From Acidobacteriota bacterium (GTDB lineage: Bacteria > Acidobacteriota > Terriglobia > Acidiferrales > UBA7541): a stretch of DNA of 14,024 nucleotides. Location of the stretch: assembly GCA_003224195.1 (NCBI GenBank), contig QHYP01000212.1, positions 1 through 14,024 of the forward strand. Direction: 5' to 3'. The notes beneath the pieces were generated by a model. That model was not told the DNA's origin, did no database searches, and worked only from the letters and a program-made list of their open reading frames with translations. The position numbers and the translations under genes were made by a program. Shown here piece after piece: positions 1 through 7,569 of this stretch (position 1 is the stretch's first letter; each line of letters starts with the position of its first letter).

Positions 1-773
1 TCCGGCCGACCGACGCCCATGAGATAGCGCGGGCGGTCTTCCGGGAGGAGCGCGCTGACATCGCCGGTCATTTCGCAGGTGAGCGCGTGCGACTCGCCGA
101 CCGCGAGGCCGCCAACCGCGTAGCCGGGGAAATCGAGATCAAGAAGCTGGCGGGCACTCTCGCGGCGCAGGTCGGTGAAGGTGGCGCCCTGGACGATGCC
201 GAACTGGAGCTGCGCGATGTTCCCATCACGCTTCCCATAATCCAGGAAGGACGCACGCGAGCGGCGCGCCCATGCGGTTGTTCGTCGCACTGCGGATTCG
301 GCGGCAGCGCGCGGAGCAGGCGTTTCGATGCACTCATCAAGAACCATGGCGACATCCGAGCCAAGGGCAAGCTGGATTTCGACGGCCTTTTCCGGCGTGA
401 GGAGGTGTTCCGAGCCGTCGAGGTGTGAGCGGAAGCGCACGCCTTCGGCGGTGACTTTACGCAAATCCGCAAGACTGAAGACCTGATACCCTCCCGAGTC
501 GGTGAGAATCGCATGGGGCCAGGACATGAACTTGTGCAGACCGCCGAGCTTGCGGATGAGTTCGTGGCCGGGTCGCAAATAGAGATGATAGGTATTCGTG
601 AGGATAATTTCGGCGCCGAGCTCCTCGAGCGATTCTTGACGCAGGCCCTTAACGGTCGCGGCGGTGCCGACGGGCAGGAAGACCGGCGTTTCGATCGGGC
701 CGTGCGGCGTCGTTAGCCGGCCGAGGCGCGCGCCGGAGGCGTCGGCCTTGAGAACTTCAAATGAGAAGGCCAC
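1..773 (-). CDS. tgt: Queuine/preQ1 tRNA-guanine transglycosylase, 3' end cut off by the window
   Basis: Tgt exchanges guanine 34 of GUN-anticodon tRNAs for preQ1 in queuosine synthesis, in the cytoplasm. The visible 257 residues, roughly the first two thirds of a usual 370-390 residue protein, read without interruption. DSGGYQ at residues 92-97 carries the conserved catalytic-pocket Asp. SDVAMVLDEC (139-148) and GGLAVGE (222-227, after YAV) are base-recognition segments. The later nucleophile Asp and the zinc-binding Cys/His cluster would lie beyond the left edge and cannot be checked. The start is GTG at 773: an in-frame TAA lies 12 bases upstream and the first in-frame ATG is residue 83, inside the conserved barrel. 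No clear Shine-Dalgarno precedes it. The gene follows the YIP1-family gene by 39 bp and may be co-transcribed with it. Identification is firm. Confidence 0.96.
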   Translation of the reverse strand, partial: MAFSFEVLKADASGARLGRLTTPHGPIETPVFLPVGTAATVKGLRQESLEELGAEIILTNTYHLYLRPGHELIRKLGGLHKFMSWPHAILTDSGGYQVFSLADLRKVTAEGVRFRSHLDGSEHLLTPEKAVEIQLALGSDVAMVLDECIETPAPRAAAESAVRRTTAWARRSRASFLDYGKRDGNIAQLQFGIVQGATFTDLRRESARQLLDLDFPGYAVGGLAVGESHALTCEMTGDVSALLPEDRPRYLMGVGRP

Positions 774-812
774 GTGGCAAGTTTAGCAGGCCTTGCTGGG
801 TTTATCGGGGAA

Positions 813-1556
813 CTAGAGCGCGGCCCAGCCGACGCGAGCCAAAACCCAAATGAGCCAAATACCGAATACCGTTCCCAGGGCCGAGCCGGTCTTGATTTTC
901 TTCGGACTGGCTGCGGCGAAGCCGATGGCGACCAACGCGAGGCACCAAATCCAGAAGAGGTCGAGCGACTGACCCAGGGTAGAGAGCCATTTCGGGGCAT
1001 CGTCTGCGAGGAACGCCGCCACGTTGCTCACGAGGAAATGCTCTGGGTCCACATCGCCGCGCGATTTTAGCGAGAGTGTGATGACGGCCAGCACACTTGA
1101 TACGGCGACAGGCATGAACGCAAAAGACGTAATGCTGAAACCCTGACTGAAATTGAGCCCCGCCCCGAAAAACAAATTGAAAGCGCCCCAATAGATCAGA
1201 GCGACGACAAGGATCGTCAAAGCAGTGCCGACCAGTCCGAAGGCGAAGGAAATCCGAGGGGCCCAGGTGGTCTGGGCTTCCAGCATGCGGTCCTTCTGGT
1301 CTTGCGCCATCTGCTCCGCTCTCGGGTTCTGATTCATCTGCCGCTCAAAGAAGGCGCGCCAGTCGGTTTTTTGTCCCAAGAGGAAGCCGACGACAAGGCC
1401 GAGCGCACAGCACAGGATAAAAGGAGCGACCCAGCTTGGTTTGGCGGCAATGTCGGCGAAGGTGCGCTTGGGGCTGAAGAGCGCGCCGGTCAAACGGCCG
1501 ATTGTGCCGATCGAAGCTTGGGGCCCCGGTTCGGGCATGGATGTAGTCGTGGCCAT
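813..1556 (-). CDS. YIP1-family multi-pass membrane protein
   Basis: Predicted 247-residue inner-membrane protein. The N-terminal segment RLTGALFSPKRTF (21-33) followed by a PSWVAPF turn is typical of bacterial YIP1-domain proteins. Five hydrophobic stretches follow at about 42-61, 101-131 (long, may be two short passes), 141-163, 198-216 and 223-245. A charged, Gln/Arg-rich loop at 62-98 separates the first two. No catalytic residues are visible and the function of bacterial YIP1 proteins is poorly known; eukaryotic relatives act in membrane traffic. The ATG at 1556 is preferred over a start seven codons upstream because GGAGG (1565-1569) sits 8 bases before it. The gene lies 84 bp after dppF and 39 bp before tgt, so it could be in the same transcript, but nothing links the functions. 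Confidence 0.8.
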   Translation of the reverse strand: MATTTSMPEPGPQASIGTIGRLTGALFSPKRTFADIAAKPSWVAPFILCCALGLVVGFLLGQKTDWRAFFERQMNQNPRAEQMAQDQKDRMLEAQTTWAPRISFAFGLVGTALTILVVALIYWGAFNLFFGAGLNFSQGFSITSFAFMPVAVSSVLAVITLSLKSRGDVDPEHFLVSNVAAFLADDAPKWLSTLGQSLDLFWIWCLALVAIGFAAASPKKIKTGSALGTVFGIWLIWVLARVGWAAL

Positions 1557-1564
1557 CGAGAATT

Positions 1565-1569
1565 CCTCC
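1565..1569 (-). promoter_or_regulatory. Shine-Dalgarno that fixes the YIP1-family start
   Basis: GGAGG on the minus strand, 8 bases before the ATG at 1556. It lies inside the longer reading frame that begins at 1577, so it argues against that earlier start. A small hairpin (CACAC, six-base loop, GTGTG; 1569-1584) directly abuts it and shares its first G. Further upstream, TACAGT (1593-1598) is a possible -10 without a convincing -35. Confidence 0.6.
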
Positions 1570-1640
1570 ACACGCAAAAGTGTGAGCGGGATACTGTACC
1601 AGTTTCGCGTCTCGGAACCAGAAAAATGTCAGCGTGGGCA

Positions 1641-2456
<816 letters not shown>

Positions 2457-2458
2457 GA

Positions 2459-3448
2459 TTACCCGCCAATGAGAACGCAGCGGGCGGAGTGGCCAGGCGA
2501 GGCCGCGCGCAGTTCGGGAAGCGCCTGGGCGCATTCGGGAAGACGCTTGGGACAGCGCGGCTCGAAAGCGCAGCCGGGGGGCAATGCATCGAGGCGCGGG
2601 ACGCTGCCGGGGATCGGCGTGAGCGGAGCGCGCGTGAGTCGCGGCGAAGCAGCGAGCAAACCTTCCGTGTAGGGATGGCGCGGGCGCGAGAGAACTTCGC
2701 GCGCCGGGCCTTGCTCGACAAGACGGCCGGCGTAGAGCACGGCGACGCGTTCAGCGACCTGGGCGACGACGCCGAGGTCGTGCGTGATGAAGAGAAGGCC
2801 AAGGCGAAGCTGGCGGCGAAGTTTGTCGAGCAACTCGAGGATTTGCTTTTGCACGGTGACGTCGAGCGCCGTTGTGGGCTCGTCGGCGATGAGGAGCCGG
2901 GGGCCCGCGGCCAGGGACATGGCGATCATGGCGCGCTGGCGCAGGCCCCCCGAAAGCTGATGCGGGAATTGTCTGGCGCGGAGAGCGGGGTCAGGGACCG
3001 CCGCTCGTTCAAGGGCAGCGATGGCGCGCCGGCGTACGGTTTCCGCGCGGATGTCCGGCTCGTGGGCGCGGATGGCTTCTTCGACTTGCGCGCCGATGCG
3101 CATCACGGGATTAAGGGAGGTCATCGGCTCCTGGAAAATCATGGCGATTTCACGTCCGCGGACTGCGCGCAAGGCGCGTTCGTCGAGTGCGGTCAGATTT
3201 TTTCTCCCGTCCGTGCCGTGGGAATCTGCTGCGCCGGAAAACCAAACTTCGCCGGAGACGCGAGCCCCCGGCGGGAGCAGGCCCATCAAGGCAAGAGCGA
3301 GCATGGTCTTGCCGCTGCCCGATTCACCGACAAGACCCAGCGACTCTCCGCGTTCGATGCACAACGAGACGTTGTTGACGGGACGGATGCGCCCCGCTGC
3401 CGTCGGCAGCTCGACAGTCAGACTGCGCACATCGAGGAGGGTGGCCAC
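2459..3448 (-). CDS. dppD: Oligopeptide/dipeptide ABC transporter ATPase, DppD/OppD type
   Basis: Partner ATPase of the adjacent DppF. The 329-residue protein has Walker A GESGSGKT (41-48), Q-loop Gln106 in MIFQEP, signature LSGGLRQ (165-171), Walker B LLIADEP (185-191) and H-loop His223 in THDLGVV. The C-terminal oligopeptide-transporter tail has four cysteines (303, 309, 316, 324; C-x5-C-x6-C-x7-C), a pattern known in DppD-type proteins to hold an iron-sulfur cluster. The start is GTG at 3448: an in-frame TAA lies 12 bases upstream and no in-frame ATG is available near the N-terminal beta-strand. No strong ribosome-binding site is visible. The stop is two bases before the dppF ATG. The DUF3052-like gene lies 73 bp upstream on the same strand. 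No permease or binding-protein gene is in the window. Confidence 0.93.
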   Translation of the reverse strand: MATLLDVRSLTVELPTAAGRIRPVNNVSLCIERGESLGLVGESGSGKTMLALALMGLLPPGARVSGEVWFSGAADSHGTDGRKNLTALDERALRAVRGREIAMIFQEPMTSLNPVMRIGAQVEEAIRAHEPDIRAETVRRRAIAALERAAVPDPALRARQFPHQLSGGLRQRAMIAMSLAAGPRLLIADEPTTALDVTVQKQILELLDKLRRQLRLGLLFITHDLGVVAQVAERVAVLYAGRLVEQGPAREVLSRPRHPYTEGLLAASPRLTRAPLTPIPGSVPRLDALPPGCAFEPRCPKRLPECAQALPELRAASPGHSARCVLIGG

Positions 3449-3521
3449 GCGGTCATCTTAGTGCGGAAAACCGAAACTCGATACACGAAACTCTGCCCTT
3501 TGTCCCGCTGGGGATCGCGGA

Positions 3522-4139
3522 TTAACGTTGCGCCAATGGAATGACAAACTTGAGGGCGGTGTGGGTGGGGGAGAAGGCGACGACTCTGACGTCCTTGAGG
3601 CCGGCCTTGCGTCCGGCGGCAATCACGTCGTTTTCGGTGACGGCTTTTTGGCCTTTGGGATAAACGATCCAGAGAGCGGCGGGGCCTTTCATCGTTTTGG
3701 CCAACGGCGCGACGCGCGCCAAATCCTTTGAGGCGTCAGCGGCGAAAAAGATCGAGTCACAGGTTCCCGGAGTTTTTGCGCTGGAGGTTGCGCGGGTTCG
3801 GCCGCGAAATTCATCCAGAAAATCCGTCTCGAAAGAGCCGACGAGAACGACACTTGCGCCGGGCTTGACGCCTAGCTTGTCGAGGCGGGGTTTTGGGTTC
3901 TTGATTTTATCGAGCCACTTTTCGGCGGCGGCGCCCAAAGTGAAGACAGCTTCGCCATCCGGCGTCTTGAGACGAAGTTCGCCGTCGAAAGCGCGCGCGG
4001 AGCGGATCTTCGCAAACGGAATCTTCAGACGAAATTTGCGGCTTGCGCCGCGAAAAACGATCTCAGATGTCTCGAGCAGGGCCCTGCCCTTTTCACGGTG
4101 CCCGCCCAACTCAGCGAAGCAGACGACTTCCTGACCCAT
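3522..4139 (-). CDS. DUF3052-like protein with an extra N-terminal domain
   Basis: A 205-residue soluble protein of unknown function. The C-terminal part (about 85-205) resembles DUF3052 proteins: it opens with KLGVKPGASVVLVG, has a central FFAADASKDL segment, then LWIVYPKG (156-163), a helix-forming DVIAAGRKAGLKDV, and closes with FSPTHTALKFVIP. The N-terminal part (1-80) looks like a separate small beta-rich domain (strands around LLETSEIVFRG, FRLKIPFAKI and LRLKTPDGEAVFTL) with a PH-like look; that is a guess from pattern only. There is no signal peptide or membrane segment. I chose ATG 4139 because conserved-looking sequence begins there and a G-rich stretch precedes it; a frame open from 4229 would add 30 unlikely residues reaching the divergent promoter. 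It is divergent from the MFS exporter and upstream of dppD. Confidence 0.7.
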   Translation of the reverse strand: MGQEVVCFAELGGHREKGRALLETSEIVFRGASRKFRLKIPFAKIRSARAFDGELRLKTPDGEAVFTLGAAAEKWLDKIKNPKPRLDKLGVKPGASVVLVGSFETDFLDEFRGRTRATSSAKTPGTCDSIFFAADASKDLARVAPLAKTMKGPAALWIVYPKGQKAVTENDVIAAGRKAGLKDVRVVAFSPTHTALKFVIPLAQR

Positions 4140-4220
4140 CGGTGCCGCCCCCCGCCTAAGCGGATGACTTGCTGGTGCGCGGGACAGAAAGCGGAGATGC
4201 GGGTTCCGCGCAACGGCGAT

Positions 4221-4230
4221 TACAATCATA
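4221..4230. promoter_or_regulatory. Candidate overlapping divergent -10 elements
   Basis: In the 103-bp gap between the divergent DUF3052-like and MFS genes, TACAAT (4221-4226) on the plus strand and TATGAT (4225-4230) on the minus strand are both good -10 matches and share two bases. Neither has a convincing -35 at 16-18 bp. The plus-strand -10 would place the MFS transcript start only about 10 bases before its ATG, leaving almost no leader. This is visual matching only. Confidence 0.28.
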
Positions 4231-4242
4231 CGTCATACAGCT

Positions 4243-5553
4243 ATGGCCACAGCTACCGCGCCCCGGGTGGATTGGACGCTGATCTTCGCGCAGCGCGGGT
4301 TCCGCTATTTTTTTGCGGCGATGTTCGTTTCGCTGTTCGGCAGCGGCATGAACTTCGCGGGAGTGAGCTGGTACATCCTTGCGGCCACGCATTCGACGGT
4401 GAAGGTGAGTCTGCAGGTGATCGTGGTGACACTGCCGGGCTTGATCGTGCCGTTTCTCGGCGGCGTGCTGATCGACCGGTTCGACCGGAGATATCTCGGC
4501 ATCGCGCTGGACATCGCGCGCGGGATCGCGGTGCTGGGAACGGCCGCCATCGCCTACTGGGGCCACCTGCAGATCTGGCATCTCTACGCGATGACGCTCA
4601 TCACGGGAATGGGCTTTGCAATGTACTGGGCGACGGTGAACGCGCTGGTGCAGGAAGTGATCCCGCCAAGCCAGTTTACGGGCGCGAATGCCGTGGTGCT
4701 GATCGGCGTGCAGACCGGGATGCTGTTGGCGGGCTCGATGGTGGGCTTTGCGTACAATGCCGCGGGCACCGCGGGAATTCTGGCGATTGACGGAGCGACG
4801 TACTTCGTTTCGGCGATTTGCCTGCACAAGCTGCGGCGCGGGTACGTCTCGCCGCGGCAGCGTTCGCGGTATCCACATGAGTATTCCGAGGCCACTGAAG
4901 CGACGGCAGAGGCGCTCGAGACGGGGGCATTTCCTCAGGTGGCCGAAGCAGGCCTGACGCTCGCAATGTATTCCGACATGAAGGAAGGATTCGCTTACCT
5001 CAAAGCGGAGCCGCGCGTGAGGGCGCTCGGGCTGACGCACGCGACGATGATGGCAGGCGTGGTGAGCGCGAACGTGCTGATCGTCGCGCTGGCGAGCCAG
5101 GTGCTGCACGCCGGCGCGCGCGGGCTGGGATTCCTGGAAGCGGGCTGGGGAGCGGGGGCGATTGTGGGAGGACTGCTAGCCAGCCAACTCTCCGCGCGGC
5201 TGCGCATGACGCTGTACGTTTTGGCGATGGCCGGGCTGGCGATGGGCCACATGGTGATGCCGTTCGTCACGCTTCTCTTCTTCTCTGTCTTGCTGCAGGC
5301 GACGTTCGGCTTCTGCCGGGCGCTGGGCGGCGTGGTGGCGCAATCGACGGTGATGCATATCGTGCCGAAGCATTTCATGGGGCGGACGCAATCGGCGTTC
5401 GCGATAGCGACGACGGTCCTGCAAGTCCTCATGAGCTTCGGGCTGGGATGGCTGACGCAAAACGCGGGGATCGTCGCCGGCTTTTCGCTTCTGGCGTTGC
5501 TCTACGCCGGGGCGACGGGCGCGGCGATTCGCGCGCGGCAATTGGTGTCCTGA
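4243..5553 (+). CDS. MFS transporter, EntS/MFS_3-like exporter
   Basis: Predicted 436-residue inner-membrane proton-coupled transporter. Alternating hydrophobic segments fit about 12 passes in two halves, split by a hydrophilic central loop (about 196-245, rich in Arg, Glu and Thr). GGVLIDRFDRR (73-83), after the second helix, is the MFS motif A (G-x-L-x-D-R-x-x-R-R). The style matches the MFS_3 (transmembrane secretion effector) family that includes the enterobactin exporter EntS, but the substrate cannot be read from sequence. The ATG at 4243 has no recognisable Shine-Dalgarno; given the nearby TACAAT, the mRNA may be leaderless or nearly so. It is the only plus-strand gene here and ends 12 bp from the end of the convergent MscS gene, leaving no room for separate terminators. 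Confidence 0.88.
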   Translation: MATATAPRVDWTLIFAQRGFRYFFAAMFVSLFGSGMNFAGVSWYILAATHSTVKVSLQVIVVTLPGLIVPFLGGVLIDRFDRRYLGIALDIARGIAVLGTAAIAYWGHLQIWHLYAMTLITGMGFAMYWATVNALVQEVIPPSQFTGANAVVLIGVQTGMLLAGSMVGFAYNAAGTAGILAIDGATYFVSAICLHKLRRGYVSPRQRSRYPHEYSEATEATAEALETGAFPQVAEAGLTLAMYSDMKEGFAYLKAEPRVRALGLTHATMMAGVVSANVLIVALASQVLHAGARGLGFLEAGWGAGAIVGGLLASQLSARLRMTLYVLAMAGLAMGHMVMPFVTLLFFSVLLQATFGFCRALGGVVAQSTVMHIVPKHFMGRTQSAFAIATTVLQVLMSFGLGWLTQNAGIVAGFSLLALLYAGATGAAIRARQLVS

Positions 5554-5565
5554 CAGGGGAAGAGT

Positions 5566-7413
5566 TTAGGCGGGGGAGGCCGACGCTGAAGGTTGGAAAC
5601 TCTTCCCTCCGAGCAGTTCGACGGCAGCCTGGTAGAGATTGGCGCGCAACCGATATCGTTCGTTGGCGCGAGTGATATAGCGAACAGTGACCTCGACGCC
5701 GCCGATGACGGGTTTCAGGGTGATCGCAGGAGCGGCCGAGAACGAGCTCATTTCGCGCGAATGGGCGGCGCGCTGCCATTCCTGTTCGGCCTGGCGCGCG
5801 CTTTCCTGGGTCGCCTCAAGAACTTTCTTGCGAATGGCGTCGATGATGGGGAAAGGATCCCGATCCACGGGAAGCACAAGGCTCAATTCATCCCATAACC
5901 ATTGGCCGGAGGTGGAAAAGTTGAAATAGTGGCCTTCGATGGCGAAGTTGTTGGTGAAGGTCACGCGGCGGCCGGTGGGGTGACCAGCGTCAGTCCAGTT
6001 GCCGGTCTCGAGCAGGACGGTGTGGAAGAGGCCGATTTCGACGACCTCGCCGGTGACGCCGTTGATTTCCACCCAGTCGCCCAGCCGAATACCGTTTTTG
6101 CCCATCAGCACGAACCAGCCGAAGAACCCAACAATGAAATCCTTGAGCGCGACGGTGAGTCCCGCGCCGGCAAGGCCCAGAACCGTGCCCAACTGCCCCG
6201 GAGGGCCAAAGATCACCAGAAGGATGAAGAGCAGCGCGACCACTTGCAGGCTCACGCGCGTAATCGTGCGGAGCGTCTGCACTTGGCGGCGGTCGAGAGA
6301 CATCTTTTGAAGCAACTTCTCCAGCCAGGAATTGAAGAAGAACCCGACGAGAGCGATGGCCAGGACTATGAGCACGCCCAGGAGCATGCGATGGACTACG
6401 GCGCTCTGGCGCGCTGCCACAATCTCAATCCACTGACCGTAGATGTTGGCGAGCTCCTTCTCCGCGTCAATGCGCTGGTCGAAGTTGGCGAGTCCCTTTT
6501 GATCAGACGCGATGCGCTTTGTGCGGGCGAGCAGCGCGGCGGCTTCCTCGGGGCTGTGGTTCGCGCGCGATGGGGCAGCGGAGGAAGTGGACTGACCTTC
6601 GGCGACGGCGTGCTTTGCGTGACGCGCAAGTTCCGGCGTGCTTGTTTTCTCCGCGTCGATACGCGCGTCGAGCGCTTTGTGTTGCGCAGATAAGGCCGCC
6701 GCGGCGGCCTCTGCTTCGGCTTTCGCTTTCCACAACCGCAACTGCTTCTCGTGGAGCGCGGACCACTGCTCGAAGCGGTGGATCAGCCCGCGCTCCTCGG
6801 CCGGAGCCGAACCGCTCGGAATCGCTGGATTTCCGTGGGTGGCTTCGTGCTCGCGCTTCATCTCCTGAACGCGGTCTTCCGGATCGCCACCCGCGCGGAT
6901 CAGGTCCTCCCTAGCGTCGTCCACTTCATCCTGATCCAACTCGAGGTCCGCCTTGGCCTGGGCCAATTCATCGGCCAAAGCTTCCTTACGGTCTCCGGTT
7001 GCCTTCGCCAATGCCGCCGTGAGTTGATCCACCTGCGCTTGATCGGCCTGGAGTTGCTTTTGCGCGCCTTGGAGGCGGGCCTGGATCTCCTTCTGCTCGG
7101 CGTTCAGGACGGGCGGACGCTCCCTCGCCTCGCGCAGTGCGGCGGAGTAGGCAAGGTCCACCTCGTAATCCGCGAGGCGCAACGCTTCCTGGGCGAGGGG
7201 AAGTTCCTCGGAGGCATTGACCAATCGAGCGAACTCCTGGGCAGTCTTGAGCGGCGACTGGTCCACAAGCGGGACCTGCGATGGCGCGGTGTGATTCTTT
7301 TTGCCCTGGCTAAGAGGAGCATTGGCGGCGCGGTTTGTGCGGAACAAACCGAAGATTGTTGCGCCCAGCAGGACGACCAACAGAATCACCGAGATGCGTT
7401 GCAGCTTGCTCAT
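5566..7413 (-). CDS. MscS-family mechanosensitive channel with long coiled-coil N-terminal region
   Basis: A 615-residue membrane protein. Residues 5-25 form a signal anchor or signal peptide (basic start, then ILLVVLLGATIFGLF). Residues 60-335 are mostly charged helix with strong coiled-coil character (Gln/Glu/Ala/Leu-rich, about 104-170 and 208-260), presumably periplasmic. Hydrophobic helices at 343-363 and 388-405 precede the pore helix GLAGAGLTVALKDFIVGFFG (413-432), the Ala/Gly-rich hallmark of MscS. The beta domain follows, with RLGDWVEINGVTGEVVEIG (443-461) and FTNNF. MscS proteins release solutes on hypo-osmotic shock; the long front resembles multi-domain MscK/MscM-like members. Start: ATG 7413 gives a normal signal anchor; ATG 7437 (8 residues longer) is equally possible and neither has a clear Shine-Dalgarno. 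It lies 156 bp downstream of rpoD and converges on the MFS gene. Confidence 0.87.
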   Translation of the reverse strand: MSKLQRISVILLVVLLGATIFGLFRTNRAANAPLSQGKKNHTAPSQVPLVDQSPLKTAQEFARLVNASEELPLAQEALRLADYEVDLAYSAALREARERPPVLNAEQKEIQARLQGAQKQLQADQAQVDQLTAALAKATGDRKEALADELAQAKADLELDQDEVDDAREDLIRAGGDPEDRVQEMKREHEATHGNPAIPSGSAPAEERGLIHRFEQWSALHEKQLRLWKAKAEAEAAAAALSAQHKALDARIDAEKTSTPELARHAKHAVAEGQSTSSAAPSRANHSPEEAAALLARTKRIASDQKGLANFDQRIDAEKELANIYGQWIEIVAARQSAVVHRMLLGVLIVLAIALVGFFFNSWLEKLLQKMSLDRRQVQTLRTITRVSLQVVALLFILLVIFGPPGQLGTVLGLAGAGLTVALKDFIVGFFGWFVLMGKNGIRLGDWVEINGVTGEVVEIGLFHTVLLETGNWTDAGHPTGRRVTFTNNFAIEGHYFNFSTSGQWLWDELSLVLPVDRDPFPIIDAIRKKVLEATQESARQAEQEWQRAAHSREMSSFSAAPAITLKPVIGGVEVTVRYITRANERYRLRANLYQAAVELLGGKSFQPSASASPA

Positions 7414-7523
7414 GCGCCAGACTGATTCCCCGGCCATTCTAGTACGGCGCGTGGTGGAACAGGGACGCGTTGTCACGCCGCGCGGAAGACGAGACTTTAC
7501 GTTTGAACACTTGAAGCTGAAAT

Positions 7524-7536
7524 TGCCCGGCGGGCA
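7524..7536 (-). terminator. Weak hairpin downstream of rpoD, possible terminator
   Basis: On the minus strand, TGCCC-GCC-GGGCA forms a compact five-pair GC-rich hairpin followed by AATTTC, about 34 bases past the rpoD stop. The T-tract is poor, so intrinsic termination is doubtful. The surrounding gap 7414-7569 shows no other clear element; TAAAGT, a possible -10 for the channel gene, lacks a good -35. Confidence 0.25.
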
Positions 7537-7569
7537 GAGGGGCGAGCATTTCCGCGATGGAAAATTGTC

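Noticed and set aside
1..773. tgt as a pseudogene, since no complete frame is visible
   Set aside because: The frame is intact from GTG 773 to the edge with all expected motifs; it is only cut by the window.
2489..3544. A 351-codon plus-strand open frame over dppD
   Set aside because: Antisense shadow of a clear ABC ATPase; no homology pattern.
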